Part shown: positions 11,356 through 22,664 of the stretch, one piece after another
Layout: each line of letters begins with the position of its first letter
Position numbering within the stretch: position 1 is the stretch's first letter
Source: Cercophora sp. LCS_1
Taxonomy: Eukaryota > Ascomycota > Sordariomycetes > Sordariales > Lasiosphaeriaceae
Assembly (NCBI GenBank): GCA_036250225.1
Contig: JAPZLL010000008.1
Span: forward strand, 930,001-994,000
Direction of reading: 5' to 3'
DNA: 64,000 nucleotides
The notes under the pieces: model-generated
Seen by the model: the letters and a program-made list of their open reading frames with translations, nothing else
What the model was told of the DNA's origin: nothing
Database searches by the model: none
Program-made: the position numbers and the translations under genes

Positions 11356-12352
11356 CCGCTGCTTCCATTGGACTTGGGTTTGGCTTGTGCACTGTGTGAC
11401 GGATTTCCCGTGGGGTTACGACGTCTGTGGGGAAGCGCGTGGTGCGGCTGTCATGTACTTGGTAAGAGAGCATACGATTGGCTGGGGGGAGGGGAGGTTG
11501 GGTTGCTGTCGTGTTTCGCCGGGGGTGGCTGTGGGGTGGTGGTGGTGGTGGTGATGGTGTGGGATGGTGACCTTTTTTTTCGTCAGGGGAGGGTGCTATT
11601 GATAGAGAGATGGCGTGTTTGTTTGTTTGTTTCACTGTCGGAGGGGCTTGGAAGGTGAGGACGATGACGGATGTGTGTGTGTGGGGTTTGGTGTGTGGGT
11701 TGATTTACGGTGGGGATAGCCCCGGATGGGGGCTTATGGAGCTTGGACGGGGGTTTTTCGGATGGCTAGGTACGGTGCGCTTGTTCTGCGAGAGGATGGG
11801 AAAAAGGGGTCGTTTTTCACATGTTGGCTTGAGTGAGTGAGCACCATTCGTCGTGATCCGGGCCGATAAACCTGAAGGAAATGTCGAGAGTGGTCAGGAA
11901 TTGCCGGCTCGACGGAGAGCTGAATGGGCTTCGAGAAGGATTCTTGGAGGCCCCGGTGTCTTGGCCGTTTGACTGGTCCCGGCAGCGTGGCGCGCGCTGA
12001 GACCAGTGTGTCTTGGCAGACAAATCCCGGCCCCGCCCCGCCTTTTCTTGTCTTGCACGTGCGCGGCCGGAGATCTGTGACTGGGAACGGGATGCCTAAC
12101 TGCCGACGTGGCTAACCTCAGGTTCTCTCACCGCTGCGATGACTTCGCAAAACGGCTTTTGATAATTTTTTGGGCGTTTTCTGGAGTTACGGCGACTGGA
12201 ATTGGATACTGATTTGATGTCATCTCATGATGGCTTGCTTTCCCGTTCGGCAGCGATAAATCTTAAATTTCTTGTTGAATCCTGGGGGTCCGACTGGAGC
12301 CGACCGTTGCAAAAGTCAAATCGCCGGCGTTCCCGCAGCCAGCATCGTCACG

Positions 12353-13943
12353 ATGGGGTTGTCAGATGGCATGGCGTCCGTCAAGACATTCCTCCTCGGG
12401 GGAACGCGGTATTCGTCCCTCCCGAGTGACGATGCTGTTTCTCCGGAGCAACACGGGATCGCAACCCAAGTGGCGAGACGACACAGGCTCGCCCTCAAAA
12501 CCACAATGGGTCTCGTCGGCACAGCCATGATTGGCTATCTAATCTATTACTCCGTGTACGTCACCCCCTTATCCCATCAAAACAAACCCCTAACCCTCCC
12601 ACAGTCAAGTGGCCGCCGAACCTCATCCCATCTGTGACACCCCTCAACACGGCTACCTATGCGCCCCAAACATCTCTCATGTCTGGGGCCAGTACTCGCC
12701 TTATTTCTCGGTCCCCTCGGAGCTGGACCCGTCAGTCCCCCCCAGCTGCACCCTGACGTTTGCCCACGTCCTCTCTCGCCACGGCGCCCGGGACCCGACC
12801 CTCTTCAAGACCATCGCCTACCGCGGCCTCATCACCAAAATCCACCTCAGAACCCGGTCCTACGGTCCAGGCTTCGAGTTCCTCAAAAATTTCAAATACA
12901 CCCTCGGCGCGGACCAACTCACCCCCTTTGGGCAACAACAACTCGTCCACTCCGGACTCGCCTTTTACCACCGCTACCGGTCCCTCGCCCTTCAAAATGG
13001 GACGTCCCCGCCCTTCATCCGCGCCTCCGGCCAAGCCAGGGTGATCCACTCAGCCGAGTTCTGGTCCAAAGGCTTCCACACAGCCCTACTCTCCGACACG
13101 TCCTTCTCCTCCCCGACCCCCAAATTCCCCTACTCCATGGTCATCATCCCCGAGCGTCTCGGCGCAAACAACACGCTCAACAACAAGCTTTGCGGCTCGT
13201 TTGTCTCGGGCAAGTACTCCCACATTGGGAGTAACGCCTCGCAGGAGTATCTCAACGTCTTTGGACCGCCGATACTCAGACGGCTAATCGCTAACCTCCC
13301 CGGCGCAAACCTGTCGTTATCTGACCTCCCGCTTCTCATGGATCTCTGCCCCTACCACACCGTCGCTTCACCCGGCGGAGCTTCCGTCTCTCCGTTTTGT
13401 TCCCTCTTCAGCCAGGACGAGTGGCGGAGCTATGACTACTACCAGACGCTGGGCAAGTGGTACGGTTTCGGACCGGGTAATCCGCTTGGTCCCACGCAGG
13501 GCGTAGGCTGGGCGAATGAGCTGGTGGCGAGACTGACGGGGACCAACGTGGAGGATGGAACGAGCACGAATCGGACGCTTGATGGGAGTGATGAGACTTT
13601 CCCGTTGGACAGGGGGTTGTACGCGGATTTTAGTCACGATAATGATATGGTGGGGATTCTGGGGGCTTTGGGGCTTTATGAGGGAAAGCTGGACAATACG
13701 ACGAGGGGAGGGGCTTGGGAGAGCGACGGATTCTCAGCCGCTTGGACGGTGCCGTTTGCCGGGAGGGTGTACGTTGAGAAGATGAAGTGTGATGCGGGGG
13801 AGGAGCTGGTGAGGGTGTTGGTCAATGATCGGGTTGTGCCGTTGAAGCGGTGTGGTGCTGATCGGTGGGGGATGTGTAGGCTTGGTGCGTTCGTGGAGAG
13901 CATGGAGTTTGCGAGGAACGGGGGACGGTGGGATTTGTGCTGA
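12353..13943 (+). CDS. Membrane-anchored histidine acid phosphatase (phytase-like)
   Basis: This is a branch-2 histidine phosphatase, the family of fungal acid phosphatases and phytases, which hydrolyse phosphomonoesters through a phosphohistidine. Exons 12353-12555 and 12605-13943 give 513 aa. The catalytic RHGAR motif has its nucleophile at about H127. The distal proton-donor motif is H412-D413, in the context FSHDN. Family features include the Cys pattern ([11 protein letters not shown] near the start, SSC/C pairs later) and potential N-glycosylation sites. Instead of a cleavable signal there is a hydrophobic segment near residues 47-65 ([18 protein letters not shown]) after a 45-residue hydrophilic N-terminus. 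This suggests a type II membrane anchor with the catalytic domain outside or in the lumen. Whether phytate is a substrate cannot be told from sequence. Confidence 0.9.
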
Positions 13944-15418
13944 TACCCTGATTGATGATGCATTCGGATGGCGATTGGGGCATATTGAGGGGTGTAGGAC
14001 CCTGCTAGGACGCATGCAGAATTGAAGAGATAGGTTCAGTAATGTGGTGCTTCAATATGACATGGCAAGTCATTGACAAAATAAACAGCACACGTGAAAG
14101 TATCAAAGAGAGGTTCATCCGCTGAAAAGGAGTATATCCAAGATCTCAATGCATTCCTCAGTGTTGGAACATCTGAAAAATACGATTTAACAGTGATTGG
14201 GCTTTTCTATTAATGCCTATTGGGGTCTATAATATCTGTCCAGGCCACGTCAAGTAGCATCAACTGGGTTTAGTGTGCCGATTTTTTTGGTCACCAACTT
14301 GCGTGGCTCGGGAATACGGTGGTGATTCGAGAAGCCTTGACATGAGCAAGTCATCTTGATCACTCAGTAACACTGATATCGAGAACGTTTCTCCCGCATG
14401 GATTAGCTCTGCCGCCTTTTACACCTGATTGCCATGACCCGCATTTGGAGATTTACCTCGAGAGATCATGTGCGTTATAACAAGCTGGTTGAGATCACTC
14501 GAAGTGACATCAACTGGCGCAGCGAGTTGTCGGGAGATTTTGCCCAATCACGTCCGCGAATGAGCCGTCCAGCCAAGATGACGTCGCACTCGCTCCGAGA
14601 CTGAGGCTTAGACATAATCCAGACTTGAAACACGCAGCGGTGTGAGATAGAGGATCCAACACTACGATACCCATTTGCGGAAACTACATCGTAAACTGAC
14701 ACTTCTTTGAGGATGCTTTGGGGTGTGGCTGCAGGCCGGGCAGTTGAAGGATGAAGGCAGTGAGATTTGGACAAAGAGCGCTACCTGCCCAGGGCGGGTA
14801 AGGCAGACACTAACGCCCGCCAACGCGGCGCATCTTACCTCATTTCGTTGGCGGTAACATGATGGCATTTGGGTTTGCAGACGTACACGTGTTGCAACCC
14901 ATCTAAATAAGCCGGTGAGTGGTTGAAGAATATTGAAGAAAAAGCAATGTGTCAGGCAAGGTGGTGTCTTGGTCTCGGTAGGGCTGCGTGAATGACGCAA
15001 ACGAAGCCGCGACGAACAGCAAGGGTTGGAGATCCAGCCCGTTGTTCTGCGAGCCTTGGCAGAGGCTTATCGGGCCTGCGGCGCCCGCCCAGGTCATGCC
15101 TTCCCGGCGAGGCGGGGAGGATTCCTTTGCTGGGATTCCCTCCCTGCGGCCATTCCATCTGCTTCCTGTCGCACCACCATCCTAGAGGAAAACGGGAGAT
15201 TTGTTCCTTCCCACGGCGACCAACGGCTCGGCCGAAAAAAAAAAACCTGCTGCCGACCGGCTTCTCGTCTTTCACCTCCCAATGCGAACCCGTCGTGAAC
15301 GTCAATCGAACCCGCTCCGTTCCATACCTGCAACCAGCTCGTGATCGCGCGCGCCGCTCAACCCCGTCAGCTCAGCCCAGCTTTGCGACTGCCCCATTCT
15401 CGACGACCAGCCGACGAC
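13944..15418. other. Intergenic spacer, first half AT-richer
   Basis: A 1.5-kb spacer. The stretch from about 14030 to 14700 is visibly more AT-rich than its surroundings and has no long open frame. The right part forms the leader of the next gene and contains an A11 run near 15235. No transposon ends were seen. Confidence 0.55.
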
Positions 15419-16258
15419 ATGCATCCCGCCGGCGTCGCCATCCTCATCATCATCCTCCTGGGATTAGCAGGAGGTGGTGGATGGATTATCTACACACGTT
15501 TGCGAGCACAGCGACTAGGGGTATGTTTACCAACCGCTTCCCGTCCCGACCACACCATCGGGGCCCAACCATCCCATGTTGCCACATATCTTGCGCAGGC
15601 ATGGCGAAAACTCAATTCCGCTTGCTCCACTTCCCGTCATGCTCGAGCTAGCCGCTAACCGCTACAACAGCTGCCCGCACCGTCTTGGAGCTCGTATATC
15701 CCGTTCATGAAGCAGTCCTCGCCCTACGGCCCCCCTCAACCGGCCCCTGGTGGCGTGGTCGGCTGGTTCAACGACAAGATCCGTGGCATCAAGAACCGAA
15801 ACAACCGCACTGCTGCGGGTGCCTACGAGCAAAGTGGTGGCGGCACCGGGCGCTCGCATCGCGGATTCGGACCACTTGATCCCGACGAGGCTTGGGACAC
15901 GCGCGTAGGCCATGAAGCGGATGCTTATGCCGGACCCGGTGGTTACTATGAGGAGCAAGAGTTGGGACTAGCCACACCGAGGAACCCGGGCGATACGACG
16001 TATGGCGGGAGCAGTTACCAGATGAACTTGGCAACGAACCCAGCAGAGGGCGCGCCCCGATACGAGGAGGAGAGAGGTAGGACGAGGAGTAGATCTCCCG
16101 GTCTGACTGCGAATCCCTTTGCGGATAGCGCCGAGCCCAGCAATATCAGTCTTCGGGGTGTCAGTCCGAGACCGATGGATGCGCAGGTTGGGCATGGCAA
16201 GCCGAAGTCGGGCGAGACACAAGCAAAACGAAGCTCGATGTTCCGCGAGGATGTGTAA
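15419..16258 (+). CDS. Small single-pass membrane protein, function unknown
   Basis: Two exons, 15419-15520 and 15671-16258, encode 229 aa. The intron has GTATG and ACAG ends. Exon 1 is almost exactly the membrane segment (residues 5-25, VAILIIILLGLAGGGGWIIY) followed by a basic stop-transfer RLRAQRLG. The rest is hydrophilic and Gly/Arg/Ser-rich, with PYGPPQPAPGGVVGWFNDKIRGIK and a C-terminal RSRSPGLTANPFAD region carrying an NPF motif, a known EH-domain ligand. Ending in SSMFREDV, it resembles uncharacterised Pezizomycotina proteins sometimes labelled acid-phosphatase-like. I see no phosphatase motif. Confidence 0.78.
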
Positions 16259-17000
16259 GACGAGAGGATTGGCACGATTTACGATTCGTATGGGATGGTT
16301 CTGATTGATTCGTTTCTTTGGGCTTGTCGATGTATCTGTGTGCACATAGGTTTCCTTATGGCAGGCGGGTGTCGGGAAAACGGAGTTATTCACCGGATGG
16401 GTCATCACAATAGGATTATTTCGATTGGTATAAACACGGTTTCTGAGAGTCCGGGAGTATCTGCGTCTTGTGTGGTGTCATGGATTGGTCAGGTTACTTT
16501 CAACTTATACACACAACAGGTCTCGAAGGGCTCTTGACAGTTCCCGAGACCATTGAAACACCTTTCATCGTCAGGGATCCAGGTAACTTGCCATGTACAA
16601 CCCGATATCAAGCGTTCTCGGATGCTCGGGGGTTTCAGGGGTTGAGTCTGCCCACCTCACCAGCAACGACAGACCGAGATACGTCATTTCCGCAACGCAG
16701 GGGCTCAGTGAACACTTGCAACTTTAACGGTCACGCAACTTCAAGTTGTATCACATCATCAACCCACTCAACCCAAAAGATTGACCCTGATTCCCTGCCG
16801 TAGCACTGGAACCAAAGCTGGGGCCACCGTCGTGGGGTTTCAGACCCAAGACAAAGGGACAGCTTGGAGCTACCCCACCAAACTACCCCTCAGTGATATC
16901 GCTCCCGGACAAGCTCCCCTGTCGTCACTTTTTCCCACCCCCACCAGCAACCATCACCAACTTTCCTAAAATCATACTCACCCACAGCAGTATCCTTATA
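16259..17000. other. Intergenic spacer
   Basis: A 742-bp spacer on the shared coding strand, holding the 3' flank of the membrane-protein gene and the promoter of the IMPase-family gene. The last 80 bp are C/T-rich, typical of a fungal 5' leader. No gene seen. Confidence 0.6.
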
Positions 17001-17996
17001 ATGGCCGACATCAACCTCGTCGAAATCCACGATGCACTCGTGGCCCTCGCCTTCGAGGCAGGCCGCATGATCCTCGCAGCCGACCCCTCTTCCATCTCCA
17101 CCGGTTCCAAAATGAACTGTTCGTTCTTCCCCAATTTCAGCCCCCCTACCTACTACCTTTGATAACCAAACTGACACCCACCACCGCCAGCGGCCGACAT
17201 TGTAACCGAAACCGACCGCGCCGTCGAAGCCCTCATCTCCGCCCGCCTGCGCACCCTCTACCCAACCCACGCCTTCATCGGCGAAGAAACCTACGTCCCC
17301 GGCACCACCGTGCTCACCCCCGACCCCACCTTCATCGTAGACCCTATCGACGGCACAACGAACTTTGTCCACGGTTTCCCCAACGCCTGCATCTCCCTCG
17401 GCTTCGTGCTCAGCCGTCTCCCCTCGGTGGGCGTAGTCTACAACCCCTTCCAGGACTTGCTCTTCACTGGCATCAAAGGACAAGGGTCCTACATGACGCG
17501 GAATGCATCACGCGCGAACCCAACGAAACAGCGCCTCCCACTTGCGGGCGTGGACAAACCCGATGGCACGAGGACGGGGCACGCGCTGGGTGATTTGAGT
17601 ACGTGCCTGGTGGCTGTGGAATGGGGCTCCCAACGCGAGGGGGATAATTTCGAGATTAGATCGCGCGTGTTCCGGGACTTGACCAAGAGGAAGGAGGATG
17701 GCGGGGCGATGGTGCATAGTTTGAGGAGCTTGGGGAGTGCGGCGTTGAATATTTGCGCTACGGCCGCGGGGCAGGTGGATATGTATTGGGAGGGCGGGTG
17801 TTGGGCTTGGGATGTTGCGGCTGGCTGGTGTATTTTGACGGAGGCGGGCGGGATTATGGTTAGTGGGAACCCGGGCGGGTGGGAGTGTGAGGTTGATGGG
17901 CGGGTGTATTTGGCCGTTCGGGGCGCGGAGAGTGGGCAAAAGGAGACGGTCGAGGAGTTTTGGGGGGTTGTTGGGGAGGGGAGGATGGTTTATTAG
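17001..17996 (+). CDS. Inositol monophosphatase family protein
   Basis: IMPase enzymes remove phosphate from myo-inositol monophosphates using Mg2+; the QutG/qa-x-type proteins of the quinate cluster belong to the same family. Exons 17001-17118 and 17191-17996 give 307 aa; the junction reads MNSADIVTETDRAVE, a conserved block. Metal-binding motif 1 is FIVDPIDGTTNFVHG (D90, D93), preceded by the GEE glutamates. Motif 2 is WDVAAGWCILTEAGG. Length is normal. The codon usage of the last 120 codons drifts to G/T-rich compared with the C-rich first half. No quinate-pathway neighbours are present, so a housekeeping inositol phosphatase is more likely than QutG, but this is inference. Confidence 0.92.
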
Positions 17997-18384
17997 ATGT
18001 TTCTGATGGCGGATAGATGGGTGGATCATGTAGACCGAAGGTGATGGGTGGTAGAGCTGGTTACATTCCAGTGGGCATTGTTTTGTTCCGGATTTAGAGG
18101 CCACAATACCAAGGTTTGTGGAATGTGGGCGATATAGACAAAGAACAAAAGCATCTTGGTTCGGTAGCCGCTGTTCTTTGTGGCAGACGGAGGCTTATAT
18201 GCGTTGTGGACGATGGGCAGCTCCCAAACGAACAATCCAAGGTTTGTCGCCGCCCCTAAATGCTGAGGCCGACGCAGAGTGAAACAAGATCAGCTGGCTA
18301 AGCGTACCGTTTACGCCGGGCCCGAACGGTTGGACATCCCAGCTTACCAGCATTGGCCATTACGGTTGGGGGTCTCGCTCGAGG
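17997..18384. other. Short intergenic spacer
   Basis: A 388-bp spacer between two same-strand genes; nothing beyond 3' and 5' flanks is visible. Confidence 0.5.
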
Positions 18385-20506
18385 ATGACAGTCGGGGACC
18401 TCTTGGCGGGTTCGACTCCCAAGGACTGGAATGATGGCGAGTTGGTGAGATGTGGCGCAAGAGGTAAGCAGTATCCTGTTTCAGTTGCCCACGTTGGGCA
18501 GGCATGCTATCTAAACCCTTGTTGTGTGAATGGACTGGTTGAGCTGTCCTGCGTCTTGTCGTGTCAGGGATTTGGCCTCGAGAAGCCATATTGACGGGTT
18601 CATTCTGTCATGGACTTAGCACTGACACAACCCAGGTACCGGGATTCACGCTCCCCCAACCCTCCACGGCGAAATTCACCCCGTCTTTCGCGACTGGATC
18701 ATCCCGAATGACAACGGGGAAGCCGAAGCCCTGGGCTGTGAGCTCCGTCAGCCTCTGCTACTGGCCAGCCGTATCCTCGAAAGTGTCGGTCTCCCCTGGC
18801 TTTCCGAATTTTGCATCGACAACATCTTTGCCCCGACATACCCAGGGCAAAGCATCCCAGCCAAGCCCGCAAGTAACCGGCACAGAGTAGACAGACGGCC
18901 GCCGATGCCAACACCCGAGGTGATAGTGCGCCACCACCGGGCGAGCTGGGCGACACCTCATCTAGCAAACGGATGGTTGTCTGCAACAGCTCACGAGCTA
19001 CGCGCAGAGTTGCCGCGCTCGGTCCGATGGCAGCTCGACCCTGACATCTTCTCGACGTTTGGTTGGGTCGGCTATACCTGCCGGCGGCGTGCCCAAAACC
19101 GAGGGACCATGTTGACGGTGGATGAAGCATCCAAGGATCGGCCTCACACCATCATGGCGGCGGACAAGGAGGCAAAGGCCGCGGGGGCGACGAGTCGTTG
19201 TATGACGATCCTGGTCATGAAAGAGTACGCGTCTCGGCTGCACATGCTTCGCCGGCTGGGAAGAGTTGGCGACGAGGAGTACCTGCTCACCGCCTTCATG
19301 GCTGCTGTAACTATGCTGCACGAGTAAGTCTCAACCCCAGCTTCTTTATTCTCCGAGGGAGGTCAGCGATCCTGGTCCCGATTGTTGCACCGCATCTCGT
19401 CCCCGTGGCACCGTGTGACCCGGCATATGCAGCGCTAACGATAACACGGTGTGACAGGCTGGGCCATGCCATCTACTGGCGAGACTTCCGCGTCATGAAT
19501 CCGCGAATGACGGAGCCGTACTTCGGCTCCGATCTCGAGATGGAGCTGGGCGACAGCTTCATCGCCTCCATCTTTGGTGGTTGGATTCCGGTGCCAATTG
19601 AGACGGAGGACAGGTTCCCCCTGGGAGGGACTTTTGAGAAAGGTATCGCATGGAGACAGCACTTAACTTGGGAAACCCATCGAATAAGGCCGAGATATCG
19701 GCTCCATTGCTCGATAGCTGTGGAATAGTGAGTTTCCCACTTGGCTGATGTGACTGGACCGGTGATTCTCCCGCACAAGAGACTGACCCTGAGACAGTGT
19801 CGCGAAACTCTTTCGCGTTGGTACTTGGACAAGAACAGATGTAGAAGGCCTTATTCGGCCAAGACCATTACCAATGGCCCGAGTAACAAGCCACAAGAAC
19901 TCGCACACCAAGACATCCACCTCCAACACACACCATCATGTTATTGACACACACCCATGCGCTTTCGCCGCACTTGCAGATTTTGAGGGCGACGAAGGGG
20001 GGAGGCTATGCTGCTGGTGGAAACGAAAACCTGCAGCAGACTTTCGGATCCCTCTGTATCAAACCACCCTCCTTCGGCACGCCGAGGATTCAGCCAGGTC
20101 TTATAGCTGTCGGATGGTTCCCGACGAGCCTGAAGTTCCCGATAAGGCGATGAGCCGGGTCATGATAAGACTCGAGCTTCCGAATTCGGAGATAGCTTCA
20201 TGCCGGAAACCAAGGAACATGAATGCTGTACCACCACTCCCCGCGAACGTCACACCCCTCCAAGATGTTGGCGACTGGGAGATCCGGGGTGTCGGTCTCG
20301 ATCTGCGGATGATGACCGGGGACGGCCTGCGAGCAAGCCTTGCAAACGCACTCAACCTCCCATCGGAGCATGTGAAACTGCGACTGGTACACAGCAAGGA
20401 GGAGAATAGGGAGGGAAATGTGCTTGGCTCATGCATGCTGTCTGCATATGCAAGACAGGTCGACGGGGATGTTCTTGCATTGCGGCTGTCTCTGGACCCG
20501 GAATAG
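18385..20506 (+). CDS. Zincin-like HExxH protein, unrecognised family
   Basis: Four exons fit in one frame: 18385-18463, 18636-19323, 19458-19727 and 19798-20506 (581 aa). The third exon begins inside the motif, so splicing creates LHELGHAIYW with H255, E256 and H259, a zinc-peptidase HExxH signature. About 24-29 residues downstream lies E-M-E-L-G-D, whose acidic residues (E283, E285, D288) could supply the third ligand as in gluzincins. It is followed by SFIASIFGGWIPVP. No signal peptide or membrane segment is seen. Exons 2 and 3 are well supported by coherent sequence. Exon 1 is chosen because its GTAAGC donor joins in frame to a CTGAC...CCCAG acceptor. Exon 4 is uncertain: between about 19880 and 20150 the peptide is odd (THHHV, CCWW), another frame is also open, and an unrecognised intron or decay is possible. 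The family is unknown to me. Confidence 0.6.
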
Positions 20507-22664
20507 ATAGGTTTTCAACGTGCTCTTGACGTGGTGGGCGCGGCACGAAGGATAACGGCTGCTCGGTTGTCTGTAGTCTCGGGACCTGAGGCATTACCGA
20601 ATCACACACTGGTCTGGCTTGCCTAGGCATGCTTGAGACCTCCGCATCGTTACAGTGACGGGTATACCCGCAGTCTCATCTGTCGAGAGGGAGAAGAAGG
20701 TTTCGCTGTCGAACGTGGCCGTTGAGCAGGGGTTGACAACGACCCCGGCGCTATTTGCAGAGTTGAGGCTGAAGGCGGAGCTGTGCCAAGGCTTATCGCC
20801 GCCCCTTTCTTTCCACGCCCCTCGATGTTTTGATATTTCCCAAATAGGATCTAACATCACCAGACAGGCACAAGAGCTAGAGCAAGCCCACGTCGACGTC
20901 TCTCAACAGAGCCCAACCCAAGGTGGGAAGGGAAATCAAGTCGTGCCCTCAATGTCGAACTAGCTTTCATTGTTGTTGATCGACAGCGGCAGTCGCGGTT
21001 GTGGACGACCGGAGGCAGATGCGCAGGGCGGCGCCTTGCATATGCAAGTCGAGGGAAGCTAACGCATGAAGGGGAACAGAGCAGATAAAGCTTCGAGAGC
21101 TATCAGGACGGCTGATATCAGCGGGTTGCCAACACTGCAGCGCGATAAGCTTCTGGCTCTTCATTGAGCACGCCGGATAATGTTGTGCTTTGATCGTCTA
21201 AGTTTGTGTGAATGTTATCTCGCAGCGTTGCAATCTTCGGAAGCGGTTCGTTTGCGTGCTTGCGATTGTCTGTGCATCACCTCGGCAAGAAACTCGCTCC
21301 GATGCTTGTCAATGATGTGATATCTGCCGGTGTCGGCGAACGACGGGAGCGCAGCTCTGTTCCGACACACCGCCACTAGGAGTGCGCTTCGGCATTCTGT
21401 TTCTTCTAGCGCGCTGCTTCCTCCGTCCCATCTCGCCGACTAGTCCAGACAGGCGATCGGGCCGTTCTTGACGTAATGGAGCATGCCAACTGATAGCGCC
21501 GGCGCCGTCCATTCGGTGGAGCTCGCTTGAAACTTTTTCTGCATGTAACCGTCAAGTTTCTCTCCGGCAAGACGGGAGATGAACAAGCGGCCCAAACAAC
21601 GACAGACGGCATAAAGATGCCGAGTGCTGTGTTCAGCGCTGACAGTCTGATGGCGATAACAATCCGACATAGGACTCGCGCATGCTGTCACGGGCCAATG
21701 TGAGGGTTTCGATGATTCACAGAAATCCAGCCCTGAATGCAACGGATTGATATCGACGCGGAAGCCTGCAGGGCATCGCGGTGCGAGGTGCAGCAGTGTG
21801 CCGTGTGCATGAAAAGGGTTTCCCCACAAAACGTTAGGGCTTGGGTGATTGGGCGGCCCTTGCCACCCCTGCTGCGTGCGCTAACGGCTTTCCAGAGAGA
21901 AGCTCACGGCGGAGACTGCGCTTCGCAAGGAATCAGAGCCACCTTCACACCACGCAAGGTATCTCCGTACTGCGTTGTATTTTCTAGATACTGCAGCTTC
22001 TCGCTCGATGACGGACCGAAGCCACCGCCTGATGGGTTGCATGCCAGGTTGCAACATGCACCGGGACCACTTTACAGCATCCGTGATCCTCTTCCAGCAG
22101 GGGAGAGACTGCAGTGATAGGTATGTCACTTTCCAGGGGGCGGCCGGATAAACAGCTGGCATGTTCCTTGTCGCGCACCGTCAAATCGCGATCTGGAACT
22201 CGCAGACCGTAGACCACAGACCACACAGCTCTCAGAGAGACCAACTCGAGACCCAGTCCTGGGCGTCCAGTTCGTCCGATGCTGTCAATGCGGGCTGCGG
22301 GCCTACTTTTTTCTCCCGGCCACTCCCGTCTCTTCACTCTCACATGTAACCAGAGGTAAACATATATTTTTTCTCTCTCGTATGCCCAACGTAGGTATTT
22401 GAAGGCTAGTCCGCCTTTCCTCTCCTAACCTCTCTGGTCTCCTTCCTCTTCCTCTCAGTAGAGGAACGCAACAGGTCCTTCCCGGGTTACCCCTTCTTTC
22501 CTCCTAGCTTGCCACATCCAAGATTAAGGTTTACACTAACACAGCCTCGGATTGGGCTGTTCACTCCCACCTTTGAACTTCTCTGCCCTTCGTCTCGCTC
22601 GCACCTGTGCGATCTAAGTGACCAACGGGTGACCTCGCCTCACTACTCGAGGTGTTAAAATTTG
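20507..22664. other. Intergenic spacer with pyrimidine-rich leader
   Basis: A 2.2-kb spacer without a credible gene. The frame at 20655-20963 lacks an ATG and family features. From about 22340 to 22630 the plus strand is strongly C/T-rich and contains a CTCTCAG splice-acceptor-like site, consistent with a 5' UTR (possibly with an intron) of the MFS transporter. Confidence 0.5.

Larger units (their letters stand above)
10780..12352. other. Simple-repeat-rich intergenic spacer
   Basis: This 1.6-kb spacer contains tandem GGAAC units, a T21 run, a CTG trinucleotide repeat and a G/T-rich stretch of GGTGGT units near 11530-11560. Open frames through these repeats give homopolymeric peptides and are not credible genes. 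The right end is the promoter of the acid phosphatase gene. Confidence 0.6.

Noticed and set aside
11270..11635. Frame encoding poly-Ala/poly-Pro peptide
   Set aside because: It only reads through the CTG and GGTGGT simple repeats.
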